From assembly GCA_020446505.1 (NCBI GenBank), contig JAGREN010000008.1:1-37657 (forward strand): a stretch of DNA of 37,657 nucleotides, in the 5' to 3' direction. The stretch comes from Novosphingobium sp. Its GTDB lineage: Bacteria; Pseudomonadota; Alphaproteobacteria; Sphingomonadales; Sphingomonadaceae. The notes under the pieces are model-generated. The model saw only the letters and a list, made by a program, of their open reading frames with translations, searched no databases and was not told the origin of the DNA. Positions 7,530-15,339 of the stretch are shown here, one piece after another. Numbering within the stretch: position 1 is the first letter of the stretch; the number at the start of each line of letters is the position of its first letter. The position numbers and the translations under genes were made by a program.

Positions 7530-8758
7530 GCGCCGAAGCACTGACAGAGTTCAGCTACGATCCCTTTTCGGACGCGGCGATGCGCGATCCGCAACCGCTC
7601 TACCGCGAAATGCGAGAGCAGCATCCCGCCTGGTTCATTCCAGAATACGACACTTTCGTGTTCACGCGTTTCGAAGACGTGTGGAACGGCTACATGGACC
7701 GCGACAGCTTTTCCGAAGCCGAAGGCATGCTGTTCACGCGCGAGCAGTTGCTGGTCCACCATCGCGGCGCACCGCCTGAACCGGTGCTCGAACCGGTCAA
7801 GTCGATGTTCCTGTTTCTCGACCCGCCCGTGCACACCCGCATTCGGCAAGTGACGGCCGCTCCGTTCCTGAAGGGCAGCATTGCGCGGCGCGAGGCCGAG
7901 ATTACGTCGCTGGTGCGCGAGCGGCTGAACATGCTGATCCCGCGCGGCGAATTCGATCTCAATGCCGATTTCGCAAGTTTCGTTGCCGTAAACATGGTCT
8001 GCCGCGTGCTCGGCATCGAGCCTGACGATCCGGAAGCACTGGCAGCAGCAGTGAACCTCACCGTCGCGGCCCGACCTGACGATCCACGCGTGGCAGAGGC
8101 ACGCGGCATGATCTATGGCTTGCTGGTCGATACGGTAAAGCGTCGCCGCACGGGAAGCGGACCGGACAGTCCGGTGATCGATGCCTTGATGCATCGCGAC
8201 ACCATCGGTCGCGCCCTCAGCGACGAAGAGATCGCGACCGACCTTAACGGCATCCTTGTCGGCGGAACCGAAACCCTGCCCAAGATCGTTGCAGGCGGCC
8301 TGCTGGAACTGGCCCGCCACCCCGACCAGCTGAACGAAGTGCGCGCCGCCCTTCCCGACTCCATCGAACCGGCATTCGACGAGATGCTTCGCTACTTTGC
8401 GCCAGCGCAGTGGTTCGGGCGAACGGTCAAAAAGCCGGTTCGTCTTGGCGGTGTCGATCTCGAACCGGGCCAGCGCGTTATTCTCATCATCGCCTCAGCC
8501 AACCGCGACCAGCGAGAGTTCGACCGCCCCGACGACTTTATCTGGAACCGCAAGACACGCCGCCTGCTCAGCTTCGGTGTCGGACCGCATTTCTGCATCG
8601 GCATCCACCTCGCCCGACTGGAAGGGCAGGTCATGCTACGAGAGTTCCTCAGCGCTGTTAAAGACTATACGGTCCATCCCGAACGCGGGCACTGGCCAGT
8701 TTCGCAATTCCAGATCGGCTGGACGAGCCTGCCGGTCTCCATCGAACAAGCAAGGTGA
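7526..8758 (+). CDS. Cytochrome P450
   Basis: Soluble bacterial cytochrome P450 of 410 aa with no membrane anchor. Motifs in order: DPPVHTRIR (C-helix region, about 99-107), I-helix GGTETLPK (246-253, with the acid-Thr pair in a slightly unusual Glu-Thr-Leu form), ExxR at E286/R289, ASANRD (323-328), and the haem loop FGVGPHFCIG (350-359) with the thiolate C357. The start is GTG 7526, overlapping the previous stop by four bases. No ferredoxin or ferredoxin reductase gene occurs in this window, so electrons must come from elsewhere. It likely hydroxylates the pathway substrate; the following SDR could oxidise the alcohol formed. Confidence 0.97.
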   Translation: MSAEALTEFSYDPFSDAAMRDPQPLYREMREQHPAWFIPEYDTFVFTRFEDVWNGYMDRDSFSEAEGMLFTREQLLVHHRGAPPEPVLEPVKSMFLFLDPPVHTRIRQVTAAPFLKGSIARREAEITSLVRERLNMLIPRGEFDLNADFASFVAVNMVCRVLGIEPDDPEALAAAVNLTVAARPDDPRVAEARGMIYGLLVDTVKRRRTGSGPDSPVIDALMHRDTIGRALSDEEIATDLNGILVGGTETLPKIVAGGLLELARHPDQLNEVRAALPDSIEPAFDEMLRYFAPAQWFGRTVKKPVRLGGVDLEPGQRVILIIASANRDQREFDRPDDFIWNRKTRRLLSFGVGPHFCIGIHLARLEGQVMLREFLSAVKDYTVHPERGHWPVSQFQIGWTSLPVSIEQAR

Positions 8759-8770
8759 AGGACAAAGATC

Positions 8771-9661
8771 ATGGGTGAACTGGAAGGCCGCATCGCGGTG
8801 GTCACGGGCGCAAGCCAGGGCATCGGCGCAGCAGCAGCGGAACGGATCGCCTCCGAGGGAGCGACAGTGATCGTCGGCGCGCGCAAGGTCGGTGACGAAG
8901 CCGATCCGCAGCCGCTTACCCTTGCCTGGACTGTCGCGCAGATCCGCGGGCGTGGCGGGCAGGCCCATGCCCTGCCACTCGATGCCACCAAGCCGGAATC
9001 GCGCGCTGCGTTCATGGACGAAGTGCTGAACCGCTTTGGCAAGGTCGACGTCCTGGTGAACAACGTCGCCGGCGGTGCGATGAAGGGAGAGCGGACCTGG
9101 GAAATGTCCGATGCGACCTTTCGGCAGGCTTTCGAGATCAACGTGTTCGGCACGCGCGACATGATCGTGCGCGCCTTGCCGGGCATGATGGAGCAAGGCT
9201 GGGGACGGATCGTCAACGTCTCTTCCACCATCGCCGACCGGGCGGCACCGAGCGCCGATGGCCCGCCCTACCTCGATTTCCACAAGAAGCAGGGCTGCTC
9301 GGCCTATACCTCCTCTAAAGTCGCGCTGAATCTCTTCACGCGCGCGCTCGCCGCCGAACTGCACGGCACCGGCATCAGCGCCAGCACCGTCGCGCCGGTA
9401 AACTCGGTCATCACCGAGAACGTGCAGAAGATGATCGACAAGGGCATCCTCTCGCGCGACCGCCTGACGGCTCCCGAAGACCCGGAAGTCATGGCCGAAG
9501 CGATCCTTGCGCTCTGCCTCGTCGACCCGGACGTCTCGACCGGCCTCACGACCTATTCCGGCCAGTACCTCCAGCAGATCGGCCGCGAAGTACGCGGGCG
9601 CGACGGCGGGCCGTTCGACGCGAAGATCACGACCGAGTCGGTCAAATACGATCCGGTCTAA
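8771..9661 (+). CDS. Short-chain dehydrogenase/reductase (SDR)
   Basis: Classical-type SDR of 296 aa, slightly longer than the usual 250. Rossmann motif TGASQGIG (12-19), NNVAGG (97-102) in place of NNAG, structural N124, catalytic Ser in NVSS (151-152), and Y179-x3-K183. An extra loop (about 154-175, APSADGPPYLDFHKKQGC) sits between the Ser and the Tyr. The lack of an acidic residue after the second strand (VGARK) suggests NADPH-type or mixed cofactor use, but this is weak. ATG 8771 follows GAAGGA 12 bases after the P450 stop. It may oxidise the P450 product or a 3-hydroxyacyl-CoA. Confidence 0.93.
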   Translation: MGELEGRIAVVTGASQGIGAAAAERIASEGATVIVGARKVGDEADPQPLTLAWTVAQIRGRGGQAHALPLDATKPESRAAFMDEVLNRFGKVDVLVNNVAGGAMKGERTWEMSDATFRQAFEINVFGTRDMIVRALPGMMEQGWGRIVNVSSTIADRAAPSADGPPYLDFHKKQGCSAYTSSKVALNLFTRALAAELHGTGISASTVAPVNSVITENVQKMIDKGILSRDRLTAPEDPEVMAEAILALCLVDPDVSTGLTTYSGQYLQQIGREVRGRDGGPFDAKITTESVKYDPV

Positions 9662-9668
9662 GATTCCT

Positions 9669-9701
9669 TGCCCGGCTTGGCGAGCGGGCCTAGGCCGGGC
9701 A
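9669..9701. other. Stem-loop between SDR and DUF35 genes
   Basis: Inverted repeat TGCCCGGC / GCCGGGCA (8 bp, perfect) with further pairing inside (GGC...GCC). It lies directly after the SDR stop and before the ribosome site GGAGAGGA of the DUF35 gene. No T-run follows, so it is not a standard intrinsic terminator; it could tune expression or protect the upstream mRNA within the operon. Confidence 0.5.
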
Positions 9702-9734
9702 TAACGAGATTCGTATTCATTGGAGAGGAACCTG

Positions 9735-10145
9735 ATGCAGATACCCGGCCGCACGAACATTGCCGTCGCCGAAAATGGTGATGCCTGGGTCCGCGCATTT
9801 CGCTGCTCCGCCTGCGGCACCGCAGCCGAAGTCCCGACAATCGCCTGTCGGCGCTGCCACGCGCGCGGCACCATGGAAGAGTTCCGCGCAGGAGACAGTG
9901 GCAAGCTCGTCACCTGGTCGATTGTCCATCGCAGCTATCCGGGTGTTCCTGTGCCTTTCGTTTCCGCCGTAGTCCGGCTCGATGACGGCATTACGATCAA
10001 GGGCAACCTCAACGGTGTCGACCACGACGATCTTCACGCCGACATGCCGGTTCGCCTCGTCATGGATGACGCAGGCGGGGCAAAGGACAAGGACGGCAAC
10101 GAGTATGTTGCCTATCATTTCACGGCCGCAACGGCCGACGCATAG
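9735..10145 (+). CDS. DUF35 OB-fold / zinc-ribbon acyl-CoA-binding protein
   Basis: 136-aa DUF35-type protein: an N-terminal rubredoxin-like zinc ribbon with C24, C27, C38 and C41 (FRCSACG ... IACRRCHARG), then an OB-fold (residues about 50-130). Family knowledge: DUF35 proteins partner thiolase-fold or hydratase enzymes and bind acyl-CoA, for example in archaeal HMG-CoA synthase/thiolase complexes and the DUF35 part of mycobacterial ChsH2. ATG 9735 has GGAGAGGA seven bases upstream and is preferred to TTG 9720. The thiolase gene follows after 11 bases, so the two very likely form a complex. Confidence 0.88.
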   Translation: MQIPGRTNIAVAENGDAWVRAFRCSACGTAAEVPTIACRRCHARGTMEEFRAGDSGKLVTWSIVHRSYPGVPVPFVSAVVRLDDGITIKGNLNGVDHDDLHADMPVRLVMDDAGGAKDKDGNEYVAYHFTAATADA

Positions 10146-10156
10146 GAGCTGAGCCA

Positions 10157-11293
10157 ATGAGCGATGCATATATCATCGGCGCCGACATGATCGCGTTCGG
10201 CCGCTATCCTGACCGCACCCCTGCGCAACTTGGCGGCGAGGCCGCGCTGATGGCGCTCGACGATTGCGGCCTCACCATCGACGATGTCGAGGTGGTCTAC
10301 ACCGGCTCCAGCTTCACGGCTGCCGCTTCGATGAGCCAGCAGATCATGCGCGAAATCGGCCAGTCGGGTATTCCCTGCGTGAACGTGTCCAATGCCTGCG
10401 CTTCGGGCGCCACGGCGGTGCGCGAAGCCTTCATCGCGATCAAGAGCGGCCTCTACGACGTCGCGCTCGCCGTGGGCACCGAGATGAACCCGCGCGGCAT
10501 GCTGGGCGGCGGACCGTCGAGCGGCCTCACGCCCGAAGGCATTTTCGGCTCCGGCTCGATGCCTGCCGTCTTCGCCGAATGCGGCATGGTCCACGCCGAG
10601 AAATACGGCACGTCCATGGAGCAGTTCGCCAAGATCGCGGTCAAGAACCGCAAGCACGGCGCCTTGAACCCCAAGGCGAAGTACCAGACCGAGGCATCGC
10701 TTGAAGAGATCCTCGCCAGCGACCTGATCGCCTATCCGCTGACCAAGCTGATGTGCTCGGCCAATGTCGACGGCGCGGCTGCCCTCGTGATCGTCTCCGA
10801 GAAGAAGGCGAAGCAGATCGGCATGGATCGCGCGGTGCGCATCGCCGGTTCGGGCCTCGCTTCCGATCCGTGGGAAGCCAACAATCCGGAGCTGTTCGAT
10901 CCCAATTCGGTGACGCGCATTGCCGCTGCCAAGGCTTTCGAAATGGCAGGCGTAGGGCCGGAAGATCTCGACATCGTCGAACTGCACGACTGTTTCGCGA
11001 CGGCTGAAATGCTCCATTACGAGAACCTCGGCCTGTGCGCCGAAGGTGAAGCAGCTCGACTGATCGAGGACGGCGACGTGGTGCTCGGCGGCAGGCTGCC
11101 GGTCAACGTTTCTGGCGGCCTGATTGCCAAGGGCCACCCGATTGGCGCGACCGGTGTCGCCAACATGGTGGAGATCGTCGAGCATCTGCGTGGCGAGGCC
11201 GGCAGGCGCCAGGTCGAAGGTGCGCGGACGGGGCTTGCCCACGTGCTGGGCTTCGGCACGTCCTCGGCGGTTCACATCCTGCAGAAGGCGTGA
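10157..11293 (+). CDS. Thiolase (SCP2-thiolase type), DUF35 partner
   Basis: 378-aa thiolase-fold enzyme expected to cleave a 3-ketoacyl-CoA or run the reverse condensation. The nucleophile is present: C81 in NVSNACASG. The two histidine motifs are also intact: H277 in VELHDCFATAE and H327 in AKGHPIGATG. The C-terminal second cysteine of classical degradative thiolases is absent (LGFGTSSAVHIL), as is normal for SCP2-type members. ATG 10157 is preceded by AGGAGCTGAG. It overlaps the following kinase gene by four bases. Compare the paralogue at 22948-24132, which lacks the nucleophile. Confidence 0.93.
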   Translation: MSDAYIIGADMIAFGRYPDRTPAQLGGEAALMALDDCGLTIDDVEVVYTGSSFTAAASMSQQIMREIGQSGIPCVNVSNACASGATAVREAFIAIKSGLYDVALAVGTEMNPRGMLGGGPSSGLTPEGIFGSGSMPAVFAECGMVHAEKYGTSMEQFAKIAVKNRKHGALNPKAKYQTEASLEEILASDLIAYPLTKLMCSANVDGAAALVIVSEKKAKQIGMDRAVRIAGSGLASDPWEANNPELFDPNSVTRIAAAKAFEMAGVGPEDLDIVELHDCFATAEMLHYENLGLCAEGEAARLIEDGDVVLGGRLPVNVSGGLIAKGHPIGATGVANMVEIVEHLRGEAGRRQVEGARTGLAHVLGFGTSSAVHILQKA

Positions 11294-12273
11294 GCCGCGA
11301 TCCTGAGGCGCTTGCCGCTGCGCTGCGGAGCTACTTGCCCGGCGGCGAGGCAGTGCGCGCGGTCGTACCGCTGACCACGGGCTTCTCGAACGAAACCTAC
11401 CGTATCGAGGGGCGCGACTGGATCCTGCGCATGCCGCAGTCTGCTGGCGCCATCGTCGAAGGCCATGACGTGCTGGAACAGGCGCGGCTCTATGCGGCAC
11501 TCGGCGAAATCGCAGACGGCCCGCCCGTCCCCGGCGTCGTCGCCATCTGCGAGGATGCCAGCGTTCTGGGCGCGCCGTTCTTCGTCATGGAGTGCGTGGC
11601 GGGGCAGGAAGTTCACGACACGCAATTGCCCGAGTGGTTCACTGCGCCCGGAGATTCGTTCCGGCGACAACTGAGCGAGCAATGGATAAGGCAGGTCGCC
11701 GCCTTTGCGTCCCTTCCGCCGCTTGCACTGCTCGGCGATCCAGTCAGTCCCGAACAGGATGCCCGTGTTTGGCGCGCCTTTGCCGACAAGGCTGAATGCC
11801 CGCCGCTGGTCGCGGCCTATGACCGGCTCCTTTCGCGCCCTGCCCCGATCAGCGGGCCGCCGAGCGTAGTTCACGGCGATGTGAAGCTTTCGAACTTCAT
11901 GTGGCACGAGGGCAAGCTGAGCGCCGTTCTGGACTGGGAGATGGCGATCAACGGTGAGCCGCTTTCCGACCTCGGCTACCTGATGATCTTCTTCGAAGGT
12001 CCATTCCATCGCGCGTCCACCCAATTGAGGGAGCCCGGCATACTTTCGCGTGGCGAGACGATCGCGCTCTGGGAGCAGGTCTCAGGCCGGTCCAGCGAGG
12101 GTGTGATCTGGCACGAAATGGCGCAGATCGCCAAGATCCTGTGCACCATGGCCGAGGGCACGAATCTTTGGGTCACCGGACGCAGCACCGATCCCAAGCT
12201 CGCCTATTTCCAGCAAAATCTCGATTACTACCTCGGCGTTCTCGTGGCCATGCTCGACGCCGAAGGGCTCTGA
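11290..12273 (+). CDS. APH-family kinase (second copy)
   Basis: Phosphotransferase of 327 aa in the APH/choline-kinase fold. Visible: TTGFSNETYRI nucleotide loop (about 29-39), WILRMP with the likely beta-3 residue, catalytic HGDVKLSN (195-202) and LDWEMAINGEPLSDLGY with metal-binding D215. It shares the architecture of the kinase at 1806-2873 but is clearly divergent and shorter. Start GTG 11290 overlaps the thiolase stop in a GTGA arrangement, so it is translationally coupled. By analogy it may phosphorylate a hydroxyacyl-CoA or another alcohol made in the pathway; antibiotic resistance is unlikely in this setting. Confidence 0.87.
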   Translation: MSRDPEALAAALRSYLPGGEAVRAVVPLTTGFSNETYRIEGRDWILRMPQSAGAIVEGHDVLEQARLYAALGEIADGPPVPGVVAICEDASVLGAPFFVMECVAGQEVHDTQLPEWFTAPGDSFRRQLSEQWIRQVAAFASLPPLALLGDPVSPEQDARVWRAFADKAECPPLVAAYDRLLSRPAPISGPPSVVHGDVKLSNFMWHEGKLSAVLDWEMAINGEPLSDLGYLMIFFEGPFHRASTQLREPGILSRGETIALWEQVSGRSSEGVIWHEMAQIAKILCTMAEGTNLWVTGRSTDPKLAYFQQNLDYYLGVLVAMLDAEGL

Positions 12274-12290
12274 CCGACAGGGGAAACCGC

Positions 12291-13457
12291 ATGATTCCGA
12301 CCATCGCCCCGCTCACCGATGCGGACGAGTTCTTTACGCACCAGATCGTCAACACCCATGCCGCGGTCGGCACGGCTGACAGGGGCTGGACCGAGAAGGT
12401 CTGGTTCACGCTGATGAGCAAGAACGGCGGCATCCAGGCGAGTTTCGGCCTCGGCAAGTATCGCAACCGCAATGTCATCGACGGGTTCGCAGGCGTTCAG
12501 AAAGGCACCCAGCAGCGCACCGTTCGCGCCAGCCGCGTGCTCGACCCCGAGCGCGAGGACATGGCCGTTGGCCCGCTGCGTTACGAAGTCATACGCCCCT
12601 TCGAGGAACTGCGCGTCTCGCTGGCACCCAACGAAGCGCAGCCGCTCTCGTTCGAGCTGACCTTCCACGCCACCATGCCTGCCTTCTTCGAGAAGCGCGA
12701 CGTGGTGATCGCCAGCGGGCGGCAGGCATCCGACGTAATCCGCTACCACCAGTCGGGCGAAGTCTCCGGCTGGATCGACATCGACGGCGAGCGCATCGAA
12801 GTCAGCCGCGACGACTGGTTCGGATTTCGCGACCATAGCTGGGGCGTGCGCGAGCATGTCGGAAAGGATCCGGAAGACCTCGTACCGGGCCATGTCGGTG
12901 CCACCGGCGGAACCAAGAGCAGCGACTATCACTTCAACTGGCTGGTATCGCGGATCGAACGGCCCGATGGATCAAGCTACGATCTTGCCTACTACTTCCG
13001 CGATTTCGGCGGTGACGGACCGCCCGAATTCTTCTCGGGCTACATCAACGAGAGCGACGGCACGCAGATTCCGATCCTGCACCTCTTCCCGGAAATAACC
13101 TACCGCGCCAGCGACAAGGCGGCGATGCACGGCACGGTTACGGCCATTGTCGCCGGACCGGGCAAATCGGTAGTCGAACGCGATTTCGAGATCGAGGCGA
13201 TAGACCCGGAACTCGGCTTCCGGCTCAATCCGGCCATGTATGGCGAGTGGAAGGGCCAGCTTCACGGCAGCTTCAAGGGCCAGAGCTATGTCGACGGCGA
13301 ATGCGTCGATGACGTCAACGAACCGAAAAAAACTGCCGAAAACTATCGCTGGCAAATCCGCGACCGCCCGATCCGCATCCGCGAAGGCGACAACAGCGGG
13401 TATGGCGACATGGAGAGCATCATTATCGGAGACTATCCGGGCGTGACTGTCATCTGA
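12291..13457 (+). CDS. CrtC/AttH-like lipocalin-fold protein of unknown function
   Basis: 388 aa. It carries a signature RDHSWGVR (180-187) like the conserved RDHxWGxR/HSWG motif of the carotenoid 1,2-hydratase (CrtC) and AttH lipocalin-like families, within a strand-rich body (WTEKVWFTLMS, GWIDIDGERIEVSRDDWFGF). Those families hydrate isoprenoid double bonds or act on terpenoid-like substrates, and have a duplicated lipocalin barrel. Assignment to the fold is by motif only; the reaction is unknown. ATG 12291 follows AGGGGAA. It is the last gene of the 5746-13457 operon and is convergent with the amidohydrolase gene 42 bases away. Confidence 0.7.
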   Translation: MIPTIAPLTDADEFFTHQIVNTHAAVGTADRGWTEKVWFTLMSKNGGIQASFGLGKYRNRNVIDGFAGVQKGTQQRTVRASRVLDPEREDMAVGPLRYEVIRPFEELRVSLAPNEAQPLSFELTFHATMPAFFEKRDVVIASGRQASDVIRYHQSGEVSGWIDIDGERIEVSRDDWFGFRDHSWGVREHVGKDPEDLVPGHVGATGGTKSSDYHFNWLVSRIERPDGSSYDLAYYFRDFGGDGPPEFFSGYINESDGTQIPILHLFPEITYRASDKAAMHGTVTAIVAGPGKSVVERDFEIEAIDPELGFRLNPAMYGEWKGQLHGSFKGQSYVDGECVDDVNEPKKTAENYRWQIRDRPIRIREGDNSGYGDMESIIIGDYPGVTVI

Positions 13458-13499
13458 CTATATCCAGAGCGCCAGAGGGAGCTAGCGGCCTGAAACGAG

Positions 13500-15263
13500 T
13501 CAGACTGTTACCGAAAGGGGCGCCTGTTCTTCGGGAACGACCTGCCCTCTGATCAGCCGGCCCGGCAGCGCGCCGGTCAGTTGGTCGTGATCGATGGTCT
13601 GCACCCCGGCGACGAAAGTCGCGACGTAGCCCCTCGCCCGCTGGACCACGCGCCGCGCACCGGTGGGCAGATCCCAGACCATCTCGGGCAAGGCCATCGC
13701 AAGGTTGTCATAGTCGATCAGGTTGATGTCTGCCCGCAAGCCCGGCTCGATTCTTCCGCGATCCTTCAGCCCGTACATCTCGGCGGTATCGCGGCTCATC
13801 ATCTTCACGACCCGACCAAGCGCGAGCTTCGGCCCCTTGGTGCGGTCGCGTGTCCAGAACGACAGTGCCAGAGTGGTGTTGCCTGCGTCGCAAGCGATAC
13901 CGCAATGCGCGCCGCCATCGCTCAGACCGAAGACGGATGAGCTATGCGAAAGCATGTCGTGGACAGTGTCCATCGTGAAATCGCAGTAGTTGGTGTAGGG
14001 AAACAGGATCAGGTTTCGCCCGCCATTTTCCAGCATGTAGTCATAGACATAGGCTTCCACGTTCTGCCCGGCTGCCTCGGCAAGGGCGAGCATGGTCTGC
14101 GAAGTGTCCGGCTCCCACTCGAACGGCTCGCACAGCTTGAACATGTTGGCGAAATGCTCGTGCTGGTATTGCAGCGCTTCCGAGCGATAGCGACCGTTCG
14201 GCTCTGCAAGGATCGCGGTGCGCACTTCAGGCCGCTTCATTTCAGCGACGCGCTCTGCCAGCGGCAGGTGCTCCAGCGCCTTATAAGCCGCACGAGTCGA
14301 AAACGGCGTGAACGTGCTTTGCAGGCCGAACACAACGCCAGTCGGGCGGCAGGAAACGACGGGGCGTATCGGCACTCCTCGCTCCAGCGCATCCTTGCTC
14401 CGATCAAGGAACAAGCGCCAGCGTTCCGGCTCGGTATGGGTCTGGACCAGCGAGAACAGCACCGGACGGCCAGTGCGCGTTGCGACCCTTTCCATCCAGT
14501 CGAATTCGGCGTGAGCCTCGCGCGACACCTCTCCATCCATCCCGCGCGGCACGACCTCGAACACGCCTTCGCCGCGCTCTGCCAGCAGGTCGGCAAGGGC
14601 CATGAGTTCGTCCTCGGGTGCGAAGGTGCCGGGAACGACTTCCTGCTTTATTGACCTGTGCGCGATCATCCGGGTGGTCGAGATGCCGAGAGCCCCGGCC
14701 TCCAGCCCTTCGCGCACGATATTGCGCATCTGGGCAATCTGCTCGGCGGTCGCCTGGCCGGCTCCAGCCTCCTCGCCCATCACATAGGCGCGCACTGCCG
14801 CGTGAGGCACCTGCGTCCCCACATCCACCGTCCAGCGCCGCTGGTCGAGAACGTCGAGATAGTCGCCGAAGCTCTCCCAGCCCCAGGTTATGCCCTCATG
14901 CAGGGCAGTGCCGGGAATGTCCTCAACGCCTTCCATGAGCTCGATAAGCCGGTCTTGCTGGCCTGGACGAACGGGGGCGAAGCCGACCCCGCAGTTGCCT
15001 ACAATCAGGGTGGTTACGCCGTGCCAGCTCGATGGCGTGAGATCGCTGTCCCATGTGATCTGGCCGTCGTAATGCGTGTGCAGATCGACGAAACCGGGCG
15101 TCACCAGCAAGCCAGCGGCGTCGATTACCTGATCGTCAGGCTCCGGTTGAAGATCGGCGCCGACTTGCGCGATCCGATCGCCAAGGATGCGCACATCGCC
15201 GCGATACGGCTCGCCGCCGTTGCCATCGGCAATCGTTCCGCCCTTTATGAGATACGCAGGCAT
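13500..15263 (-). CDS. Amidohydrolase, N-acyl-D-amino-acid deacylase family
   Basis: 587-aa metal-dependent hydrolase of the urease/D-aminoacylase class. N-terminal composite beta-domain [16 protein letters not shown], metal motif LHTHYDGQ (H62, H64), the D-aminoacylase cysteine ligand region GNCGVGFAP (C91), [23 protein letters not shown], and [10 protein letters not shown] with the catalytic Asp near the end of the barrel, then [10 protein letters not shown]. Family members hydrolyse N-acyl-D-amino acids, but many in catabolic clusters have other or unknown amide/lactone substrates. ATG 15263 has GGAGGAGAG upstream. It follows a paralogous amidohydrolase gene on the same strand (76-bp gap). 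Confidence 0.88.
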   Translation of the reverse strand: MPAYLIKGGTIADGNGGEPYRGDVRILGDRIAQVGADLQPEPDDQVIDAAGLLVTPGFVDLHTHYDGQITWDSDLTPSSWHGVTTLIVGNCGVGFAPVRPGQQDRLIELMEGVEDIPGTALHEGITWGWESFGDYLDVLDQRRWTVDVGTQVPHAAVRAYVMGEEAGAGQATAEQIAQMRNIVREGLEAGALGISTTRMIAHRSIKQEVVPGTFAPEDELMALADLLAERGEGVFEVVPRGMDGEVSREAHAEFDWMERVATRTGRPVLFSLVQTHTEPERWRLFLDRSKDALERGVPIRPVVSCRPTGVVFGLQSTFTPFSTRAAYKALEHLPLAERVAEMKRPEVRTAILAEPNGRYRSEALQYQHEHFANMFKLCEPFEWEPDTSQTMLALAEAAGQNVEAYVYDYMLENGGRNLILFPYTNYCDFTMDTVHDMLSHSSSVFGLSDGGAHCGIACDAGNTTLALSFWTRDRTKGPKLALGRVVKMMSRDTAEMYGLKDRGRIEPGLRADINLIDYDNLAMALPEMVWDLPTGARRVVQRARGYVATFVAGVQTIDHDQLTGALPGRLIRGQVVPEEQAPLSVTV

Positions 15264-15339
15264 GGCCTCTCCTCCCGCCTGTCAGGTCCGCTTGCCGCGA
15301 GCTATCCTGCACGGCAAGCGGTTCGAACGATGCTGCGAC

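Noticed and set aside
10115..11500. Antisense open frame of 461 codons opposite the thiolase gene
   Set aside because: Low-complexity Arg/His/Ala-rich translation with no recognisable domain; the plus strand encodes a thiolase with full catalytic motifs.
11290..12273. Aminoglycoside resistance gene
   Set aside because: Although the fold is APH, the gene is coupled to a thiolase in a catabolic operon and has the acyl-CoA-kinase-like layout, so a resistance role is unlikely.
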